Shown here piece after piece: positions 28,401 to 35,383 of a DNA stretch of 64,000 nt. The notes beneath the pieces were generated by a model. That model was not told the origin of the DNA, searched no databases, and worked only from the letters and a program-made list of their open reading frames with translations. A program made the translations under genes and the position numbers. Each line of letters starts with the position of its first letter. Positions within the stretch are counted from its first letter, which is position 1. This DNA comes from Nitrosomonas sp. PY1 (lineage in GTDB: Bacteria > Pseudomonadota > Gammaproteobacteria > Burkholderiales > Nitrosomonadaceae), in assembly GCF_022836435.1 (NCBI RefSeq), contig NZ_BQXC01000001.1, positions 1,748,121 through 1,812,120 of the forward strand, written 5' to 3'.

Positions 28401-28938
28401 CATGACCATCGCGTTGAATTTCCAAATAAAATCGATCGGGGAACAGTATTGACCATTGTTGCGCGAGTGTTTTTGCGAACTCAAAATTTTGATGTGTCAA
28501 CGCGATCCCAATCTCTCCCAAGCGCGCACCGGATAGTGCAATCAAGCCTTGCGTACCCCACTCTGTCGCATGAAGCCACGTAGACTTAATTTCTGCACGA
28601 CCATGAAACTGGTTTTCACGATATGCACGCGATAGCAGTCGCGAGAGTAATAGATACCCTTCGCGCGATTGACACAGCAGTAGCAAGCGATAGGGCTTAT
28701 TTCGATCTATCTCATTGGTGATCCATACATCGCAACCCACAATCGGCTTGATTCCATTTTTGTACGCAGCTTGATAAAATTTTACCAATGCAAATAAATT
28801 GGCCAGATCCGTCAATGCGAGTGCAGGCATCTGGTCTGCCGCCGCTTTAGCGATAACCTCCGGGATCCTGATAGTACTATCCAAAATGGAATATTCGCTG
28901 TGCATGCGTAAGTGAACAAAGGCGGGATAAGTTGGCAT
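25432..28938 (-). CDS. dnaE: DNA polymerase III alpha subunit DnaE
   Basis: The replicative polymerase catalytic subunit, 1168 residues, a normal length. An N-terminal PHP domain ([15 protein letters not shown]), the polymerase palm with the catalytic Asp in [16 protein letters not shown], and [20 protein letters not shown] are present. The fingers ([25 protein letters not shown] in outline), a helix-hairpin-helix and a C-terminal OB fold follow. The start is the ATG at 28936-28938, 9 bases inside a longer TTG-initiated frame, because family members begin close to PAFVHLR. It is divergent from trhP. Large open frames on the opposite strand are shadows of this gene. Confidence 0.96.
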   Translation of the reverse strand: [1168 protein letters not shown]

Positions 28939-28997
28939 GATGTACAATTCAAGTCAGCGCATTAAACTATGAATACAATCGAACACTATTTTACCTT

Positions 28998-30368
28998 ATG
29001 TTGAAATCACCTGAACTGCTACTTCCTGCCGGATCATTGGAAAAAATGCGGATGGCGTATGCCTTTGGCGCAGATGCCGTCTATGCGGGACAACCCCGTT
29101 ATTCATTGCGTGCACGCAATAATGAATTTGCTTTGGAGCAAATCCAAATAGGCATTACCGAAGCACACCAGTTAGGTAAAAAATTTTTTGTTGCCAGCAA
29201 TATTATGCCGCATAACGCTAAAATTAAAACTTATCTCGCAGATATGGCACCCGTCATGGCACTGAAGCCAGACGCGCTGATTATGGCAGACCCGGGATTG
29301 ATCATGTTAGTACGCGAACAGTGGCCAGACATGCCGATTCATTTGTCGGTACAAGCCAATACCGTAAATTATATGGGTGTCAAATTCTGGCAAAAAATTG
29401 GTTTGACCCGCGTGATTCTATCGCGCGAATTATCACTGGATGAAGTTGCACAAATTCGCGATTATTGCCCCGACATGGAATTGGAAGTATTCGTGCATGG
29501 TGCATTATGCATCGCTTATTCTGGACGCTGCTTACTTTCCGGCTATTTTAATCACCGCGACCCGAATCAGGGAACCTGCACCAATTCTTGCCGTTGGGAC
29601 TACAAAGTAAAGCCCGCTGAAGAAAATGCCAGTGGTGACATCGAAACTATCGAAAAGATTGACTTCAATTTTGGACAAGCCATGCAGCAATCAAATCAAC
29701 AAGATATCTCGGGCAAGGGTTGTGGTTCGATTCCACGCCATCCATTGGCTGACAAAGTTTATTTGATTGAGGAGAGCGAACGGCCGGGACAATTGATGCC
29801 CATTACGGAGGATGAGCATGGCACATACATCATGAATTCTAAGGATTTACGGGCGGTTGAGCATGTAGAACGGCTCGTGAAAATTGGCGTCGATTCGTTA
29901 AAAATCGAAGGCCGTACCAAATCGCTTTATTATGTAGCGCGCACCGCGCAAGTCTATCGTAAAGCAATTGATGATGCGGCAGCTGAAAAACCGTTCGATC
30001 CACGACTGCTGGGTGAATTGGAAGGATTAGCAAACCGCGGCTATACCAGTGGTTTTTACCAACGCCACAGTACACAGGAAACACAAAATTATCTGCGCGG
30101 TCATTCAGAATCCAACCGCAGCCAATATGTCGGCCATGTAACTGGGTTTGACAATGACAGCGGATTAGCCGAAGTATTGGTTAAAAATCGCTTTCAAATT
30201 GGAGATCGGCTGGAAATCATTCACCCCAGCGGAAACGAAATCATAGAGCTATCACACATGCTCGATTCAAAAGGCCAATCAGTACAAGTTGCACCGGGCA
30301 GCGGTCATCGGGTGCAAATTCCATTTACAAAAAATATTAAAAATGCATTTGTAGTTAGATTTTTCTAA
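28998..30368 (+). CDS. trhP: Peptidase U32-family tRNA hydroxylation protein TrhP (YegQ)
   Basis: A 456-residue protein of the U32 family. It has ELLLPAGSLEKMRMAYAFGA and ADAVYAGQPRYSLRARNNEF at the start, then FVHGALCIAYSGRCLLSGYF and HRDPNQGTCTNSCRWDY. The last two carry the conserved Cys that probably bind an iron-sulfur cluster. TrhP (formerly YegQ) hydroxylates U34 of certain tRNAs to ho5U in an O2-independent, prephenate-dependent pathway. A C-terminal beta domain (about 365-456) is present as in YegQ. It is divergent from dnaE with 59 bp between the starts. Confidence 0.9.
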   Translation: MLKSPELLLPAGSLEKMRMAYAFGADAVYAGQPRYSLRARNNEFALEQIQIGITEAHQLGKKFFVASNIMPHNAKIKTYLADMAPVMALKPDALIMADPGLIMLVREQWPDMPIHLSVQANTVNYMGVKFWQKIGLTRVILSRELSLDEVAQIRDYCPDMELEVFVHGALCIAYSGRCLLSGYFNHRDPNQGTCTNSCRWDYKVKPAEENASGDIETIEKIDFNFGQAMQQSNQQDISGKGCGSIPRHPLADKVYLIEESERPGQLMPITEDEHGTYIMNSKDLRAVEHVERLVKIGVDSLKIEGRTKSLYYVARTAQVYRKAIDDAAAEKPFDPRLLGELEGLANRGYTSGFYQRHSTQETQNYLRGHSESNRSQYVGHVTGFDNDSGLAEVLVKNRFQIGDRLEIIHPSGNEIIELSHMLDSKGQSVQVAPGSGHRVQIPFTKNIKNAFVVRFF

Positions 30369-30624
30369 AAAATAAAACTTTACACTGTACTCACATTGCA
30401 TGTCTTGTATAATTTTCCCACGAAAACTCATTCGTAAAAAACTATAACGATAACTTCAACCTAAAATTTGCTACTTTAATAGGGATATTTGTGATTTGAT
30501 TTTGTCTTATCTGTAAATTAACCGCAGATATTCAAAGTAATAATAACATCACTTACTCTTCAAATTCAGTACTCATGAATCGACTTCGCATTCTATGATT
30601 CTGATATCACAAAGGAATTCAACT

Positions 30625-31764
30625 ATGGCTTCAAATCAATTGTTCACATTTAAGAACGCCTGCTTCTTGACTCAAAAATATTTCGTAACATTCACAATAG
30701 CAATTTTATCTGCGTTATCCCTATCCACCGAAATACAAGCTGCGGTACCTGCTGGATTTACGCAAACCAATATCATCAATAACCTCAATAATCCAACACG
30801 GATGGCAATTGCACCCGATGGCCGTATTTTTATTACCGAACAAGCCGGGCGCATCAAAATTGTGGAAAGAGGTCAATTGCAGGTACAACCATTTCTAAAT
30901 ATCGCTACACGCGTTGATAGCCAAGGAGAACGCGGATTACTAGGAATTGCTTTTGATCCAAATTTCTTGGTAAACCAATGGGTCTACGTTTATTACACCA
31001 GCAAGTATCCGACTATCCATAATCGCGTCAGCCGCTTTAAAGCCAATGGCGACACAGCGCTATCCGGCAGTGAAGATGTATTACTCGACATTCAACCATC
31101 CGGCTCTCAGACAAAACACAATGGTGGTGCAATTGGTTTTGGAACAGATGGGAAGCTCTATATTGCGGTAGGTGATGGAGACGTTCGCAGTAATGCACAA
31201 TCTTTATCAAACTTAAAAGGTAAAATACTGCGCATTAATAAAGATGGCAGTATACCGAGCGACAATCCATTTTATCAAAGCACCGTTGGTGTCAATCGCG
31301 CCATTTGGGCAAGAGGATTACGTAATCCTTATAGTTTTGATGTACAACCCGGCTCCGGACGCATTTATGCCAACGATGTCGGAGCAAGTGCCTGGGAAGA
31401 AGTCAACCAGATCATCAAGGGCGCAAATTACGGCTGGCCAATCGTTGAAGGGAAAAGTAGCGATACACGATTTCGTAATCCCATTCTCGCATACCAGCAT
31501 AATAATACTGCGCCTTGCTACGCAATTGTCGGCAGCGCGTTTTACAATCCAATCAATGATCGATTTCCAAGAGATTATGTAGGTGATTACTTCTATGGCG
31601 ATTTCTGCGGTGGTTGGATTCGCCGCTATGATATTGCAACGAAAACATCCTCTTCTTTTGCTTCCGGGCTGGGGATGATTGTCGATATTCAAGTATCTCC
31701 TGACGGAAACATGTATGTTCTAAGAAAAGAAAACGGAATCATACAGATACGTTCAGGAAATTAG
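30625..31764 (+). CDS. PQQ-dependent sugar dehydrogenase (glucose/sorbosone dehydrogenase family), exported
   Basis: A 379-residue periplasmic beta-propeller enzyme. A signal peptide (about 1-40, ending IQA) is followed by NPTRMAIAPDGRIFITEQAG, GERGLLGIAFDPNF, HNGGAIGFGTDGKLYIAVGD, ARGLRNPYSFDVQPGSGRIY and EEVNQIIKGANYGWP. These are the hallmarks of soluble-GDH-like proteins. I start at the ATG at 30625 because AAAGGAA lies 9 bases upstream; the longer frame lacks this. The family oxidises aldose sugars with PQQ, but many members have unknown substrates, and I see no PQQ biosynthesis genes here. Confidence 0.85.
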   Translation: MASNQLFTFKNACFLTQKYFVTFTIAILSALSLSTEIQAAVPAGFTQTNIINNLNNPTRMAIAPDGRIFITEQAGRIKIVERGQLQVQPFLNIATRVDSQGERGLLGIAFDPNFLVNQWVYVYYTSKYPTIHNRVSRFKANGDTALSGSEDVLLDIQPSGSQTKHNGGAIGFGTDGKLYIAVGDGDVRSNAQSLSNLKGKILRINKDGSIPSDNPFYQSTVGVNRAIWARGLRNPYSFDVQPGSGRIYANDVGASAWEEVNQIIKGANYGWPIVEGKSSDTRFRNPILAYQHNNTAPCYAIVGSAFYNPINDRFPRDYVGDYFYGDFCGGWIRRYDIATKTSSSFASGLGMIVDIQVSPDGNMYVLRKENGIIQIRSGN

Positions 31765-31899
31765 CATGGCGACTTAAAAACACGCGTTATCCTGGAACTC
31801 AATGAATACTCAAATAAAATGCGCATCATTCAATACAACTTACAACTCCCATTGCACCGCAAGTAATAATCACCGGGATAACGCCAATTTTAAACCGCA

Positions 31900-32103
31900 C
31901 TAAAGCCAACGATCCAACGTCTTTCTACCAAGTTCCTGGTGCAGGATCGCAATTTGGCTAGAGAGACCGCCAAAGTTGATAAACCCCAATTTCAACCAAT
32001 ATCCAAAAGTTTCATGAAATGAAACGGGTTGCGGATATAATTTGGGCAATTGTGTTTTACGCACGACAAACCGCCACCCGATACAGCGACACTCGAATTT
32101 CAA
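31900..32103 (-). pseudogene. chrA: Remnant of a chromate transporter gene (chrA), N-terminal fragment
   Basis: The frame contains [21 protein letters not shown] then LSSQIAILHQELG. Compare [30 protein letters not shown] in the intact ChrA encoded at 41363-42721, of which this is a diverged copy. The fragment ends in KTLDRWL at a stop, and no later ChrA sequence follows. The preceding 30 residues are not ChrA. The rest of the gap 31765-32255 holds nothing else I can support. It is the scar of a second chrA. Confidence 0.65.
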
Positions 32104-32255
32104 GTGTCTTTTAAAGAATTAGAAAAATGTAAGTTTTTGAGCGCAACTACATTACCAGGAAACAGCTCAAAAGAACCAATCACAACCCATAAAGTAGCTT
32201 ATCTGGATAGCAAATAAACTCTACTAGCCAGATAAGAATAATCATAATTTGTCAT

Positions 32256-32660
32256 TTAATAGCCCGAATCCATTGGCCTACTTGGATTCAACATTCTTTG
32301 TTGGCTATTGGCCGGAGGCGGACTGTTTATATTCAACCGATTAGTTTGCGCGGGCATGCTTGAGGCGGATGGATTGGCCGGACTCATCATGGGTATTTCC
32401 TCACGAGGTTTTGCGGGTGCATCTTCCGCTGTCTTAGCCTGTGCGTCATCAGGATTGGATGGAGAAACACCTGCACCGCTCTTGTTGCGACTGATTAAAG
32501 TCGAATCAGATTTTTCGGTTTGCCCGATATTTTTCTTGTCATCCGTAACATGTTTTGGTACAGGTGGCAGCGGATTGGCCAATAATGATGTGCCAAATAA
32601 TCCTAGAAGCAAACAACCGATAATACGCAGAAAATGGCTTTTACTTTTAAATCTATCCAT
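32256..32660 (-). CDS. Small secreted protein of low complexity, function unknown
   Basis: A 134-residue protein with an N-terminal signal segment (about residues 11-28, cleavage after LLA). A Pro/Ser/Asn/Ala-rich mature part without recognised domain follows (KSGAGVSPSNPDD, PREEIPMMSPANPS, NINSPPPANSQQ). It is likely disordered in the periplasm or envelope. Candidate homologues would be lineage restricted. It stands alone between the chrA remnant and yheT. Confidence 0.5.
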   Translation of the reverse strand: MDRFKSKSHFLRIIGCLLLGLFGTSLLANPLPPVPKHVTDDKKNIGQTEKSDSTLISRNKSGAGVSPSNPDDAQAKTAEDAPAKPREEIPMMSPANPSASSMPAQTNRLNINSPPPANSQQRMLNPSRPMDSGY

Positions 32661-32825
32661 ATCAATACTCCTTTAATAATAGATATCACAAACAAGACCA
32701 TGGCTTTACTGCAGTCATACATTTATAAGCATAGTCTACGCGGGTAAGATTCACAATCCTTTTATAGTCACCTGATAAGAGTATCCGCGATATTGCAATT
32801 TCACTCACTGGATTATTGTTTAAAC

Positions 32826-33794
32826 TCAACTCTGATTAAAGAAATTGAATATCCTTTCCGGCAACCAATCCAATCTGCCTGGAAATGCACCTTGTAGAAA
32901 CCCAGCGTGTCCGCCTTGCTTGGGAAATTCCAGCATCACCTTGGACGATACTTCTTGCTGTTTAGGTAAGACAGAAGCTGGCATGAAAGGATCGTTGCAC
33001 GCATTGATAATCAGAGTAGGTACGGTTATTTTTCCTAACCATTGCTTGCTGGCAGAAACGTGCCAATAATGATCGGTATCACGAAAACCATGTAACGGTG
33101 CCGTCACCAGGTTATCAAAATCATAAATAGTGTTACATTTCTTCAGTGCTTGACGATCAAATAACCCAGGAAATTGCTGAAGCTTATAAAAAGCTTTGCG
33201 TTTCAATGTCGCTAGGAAATGCCTCGTATATACTTGATTAAAGCCGTTATCCAATGCAGCCCCCGCCGCTGCCAAATCGAGTGGAACAGAAATGGCAGCC
33301 ACACGTGAAACCAGGTTGTTTGCTTGTTGGTTCTGCTCCCCCAACCATTTTAATAATGCATTGCCGCCCAATGATACTCCCACAACAAACAACGGTTGCG
33401 AAGATCGACTCTTCACACGTTGTAGCATTTGCTCGATTTCTGCAGAATCACCAGCATGGTATGCACGCGCTAACCGGTTAGGTGTTCCAGAACAACCACG
33501 AAAGTGAATCACCACAGCAGACCAACGATGCTTCACCAAGGTATTGATAGCACTAATAATATAGTGACTGGAAGAATTGCCTTCCAAACCGTGAAAAAAA
33601 ACCACCAAAGGAGAATGAGCAGTACCATCGACCCAATCCACATCGACGAAATCGCCATCATCCAACTCCCAACGCTCCCGCCGATATTGAAACAGTCTCG
33701 CCGGCTTAAAAATGTAAGGATAGATAGTTTGTAGATTCCCTCCAGGCAACCAAATCGGAGACGAATAAGTAGAAACAGCGCGTAATCCTGGCAT
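32826..33794 (-). CDS. YheT-family alpha/beta hydrolase
   Basis: A 322-residue alpha/beta-hydrolase of the YheT/EMB8 family. It has WLPGGNLQTIYPYIFKPAR at the N-terminus, VVFFHGLEGNSSSHYI for the oxyanion loop, the nucleophile Ser in FVVGVSLGGNALLKWLGEQ, an acid after INACNDPFMP, and the His in GGHAGFLQG. The family has esterase-like activity, but the natural substrate is unknown. The gene stands alone; sucB lies 261 bp upstream on the same strand. Confidence 0.85.
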   Translation of the reverse strand: MPGLRAVSTYSSPIWLPGGNLQTIYPYIFKPARLFQYRRERWELDDGDFVDVDWVDGTAHSPLVVFFHGLEGNSSSHYIISAINTLVKHRWSAVVIHFRGCSGTPNRLARAYHAGDSAEIEQMLQRVKSRSSQPLFVVGVSLGGNALLKWLGEQNQQANNLVSRVAAISVPLDLAAAGAALDNGFNQVYTRHFLATLKRKAFYKLQQFPGLFDRQALKKCNTIYDFDNLVTAPLHGFRDTDHYWHVSASKQWLGKITVPTLIINACNDPFMPASVLPKQQEVSSKVMLEFPKQGGHAGFLQGAFPGRLDWLPERIFNFFNQS

Positions 33795-33977
33795 CGTTCA
33801 AAACGATAGAATCGACTTTTGATAGAACTGGGTAATTTGTCTGAGCACGAAAATGGCTTACACGAGCAAGAAAAAAGGAAAACGAATATTGATCAATCGA
33901 AACTTAATCGCTTTTCACGATCAACTTCCACAAGTTGGCCGTCATCCTAGAATCCAGCTCATACAGCATTTCTTGAA

Positions 33978-34002
33978 GTCAATCAATCTACGATTGATTG
34001 AC
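33978..34002 (-). terminator. Perfect 11-bp hairpin downstream of sucB
   Basis: GTCAATCAATC (33978-33988) and GATTGATTGAC (33992-34002) make a perfect stem with a 3-base loop, about 55 bp past the sucB stop. It lacks a T-run, so it may be a 3'-end stabiliser of the TCA operon mRNA rather than a full terminator. Nothing else is visible in 33795-34055. Confidence 0.4.
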
Positions 34003-34055
34003 TATCCTCTCTATCGACACTTCTCAGATCTAGCTTTGAAATATTACACAGATAT

Positions 34056-35369
34056 CTACGCCTCTAACAACGGACTAATTGGATACTCTAAAGCTTCTTT
34101 CATCGCCACCAAGGCCAGCACAGCTTCTCGACCATCGATGATGCGATGATCGTAGGAAAGTGCTAGATAATTCATTGGTCGGACAACAATTTGACCATTT
34201 TCCACAACGGGTCGATCTTTGGTGGCATGAATACCGAGAATCGCACTTTGTGGCGGATTAATGATTGGCGTTGACAGCATCGAACCAAATACACCGCCAT
34301 TAGTGATCGAGAAAGTACCACCACTCAGTTCTTCCAGCGTGAGCTTACCTTCCTGTGCGCGCTTAGCAAAGTCTGCTATTTGTTTTTCAATCTCTGCTAA
34401 TGTCAACTGATCGGCATTACGAATCACTGGAACCACCAATCCACGAGAACTTCCCACTGCAATGCCTATATCATAGTAATCGTGATAAATAATATCGTTA
34501 CCATCAACGGAGGCATTAACAATAGGAAATTTCTTCAATGCCGCAACAACTGCCTTTACAAAGAATGACGTGAAACCTAGCTTGACACCATATTCTTTCT
34601 CAAATTCCAGTTTATAGCGTGCGCGCAGATTCATCACAGCCTGCATATTAACTTCATTAAAGGTCGTTAAAATCGCCGCTGTCGATTGTGATTGCACTAA
34701 TCGTTGCGCAATCGTTTGACGTAAACGAGACATCGGTACCCGACGTTCTTTCCGAGAATCACTCGGTGGCAACTGATTCGCATCGGTAGATTGTTGCGGC
34801 AAGAATACTTCTGATTTCGCCTGTGATTGCGGTGGCGTTGCTCGCGCAACCTGTTCGGTAGTATTCGTTGCTTGCTTATCGACCAAAGCCTGCACATCTT
34901 CTTTTAGAATACGCCCCCCTAATCCTGTGCCTTTGATGTTAGCAATATCGGAAGGGTTCAAACGATAATCATCCGCCAATTTACGCGCAGCAGGCATCAA
35001 TAGAGACTCCGTTTGCGATTCCTGAGATGCGGTAATCGTCTTATCAGCAGATGCTGCAGATTCTTTGGGCTGAATGTCCATAATCGGCTTGGTTTCTTCC
35101 GACTCTTTATCTTGTGCCTCTTCGACCGCAGCGTCCGTATCAATCACTGCGATCACTTCGCCACTGGTAACGGTCGAACCATCAGGCTTTCGAATTTCTT
35201 TCAGCACGCCAGCGTTAGGCGCAGGCATTTCCATCACAATTTTATCGGTTTCGATATCGATCAAATTTTCCGAGCGTTTAACCGATTCACCAATTTTTTT
35301 ATGCCAAGCTACCAAAGTAGCTTCAGCAACGGATTCTGATAACACAGGTACTTTCACTTCGACGAGCAT
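34056..35369 (-). CDS. sucB: 2-oxoglutarate dehydrogenase E2, dihydrolipoyl succinyltransferase SucB
   Basis: E2 carries the succinyl group on lipoate and passes it to CoA. The 437 residues show an N-terminal lipoyl domain with the modified Lys in IDIETDKIVMEMPAP (about residue 43). A charged linker rich in Gln/Glu/Ser follows, then the E3-binding region (AARKLADDYRLNPSDIANI, GTGLGGRILKEDV) and the catalytic domain with the active His in LSYDHRIIDGREAV. It follows sucA by 14 bp in the operon. The E3 partner (lpdA) is encoded separately at 52770-54233. Confidence 0.95.
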   Translation of the reverse strand: MLVEVKVPVLSESVAEATLVAWHKKIGESVKRSENLIDIETDKIVMEMPAPNAGVLKEIRKPDGSTVTSGEVIAVIDTDAAVEEAQDKESEETKPIMDIQPKESAASADKTITASQESQTESLLMPAARKLADDYRLNPSDIANIKGTGLGGRILKEDVQALVDKQATNTTEQVARATPPQSQAKSEVFLPQQSTDANQLPPSDSRKERRVPMSRLRQTIAQRLVQSQSTAAILTTFNEVNMQAVMNLRARYKLEFEKEYGVKLGFTSFFVKAVVAALKKFPIVNASVDGNDIIYHDYYDIGIAVGSSRGLVVPVIRNADQLTLAEIEKQIADFAKRAQEGKLTLEELSGGTFSITNGGVFGSMLSTPIINPPQSAILGIHATKDRPVVENGQIVVRPMNYLALSYDHRIIDGREAVLALVAMKEALEYPISPLLEA

Positions 35370-35383
35370 AATTTTTCCTTTGA

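Noticed and set aside
33853..34149. 98-codon plus-strand frame MAYTSKKKGK...
   Set aside because: Its second half is antisense to the end of sucB and the first half lacks a family match or Shine-Dalgarno.
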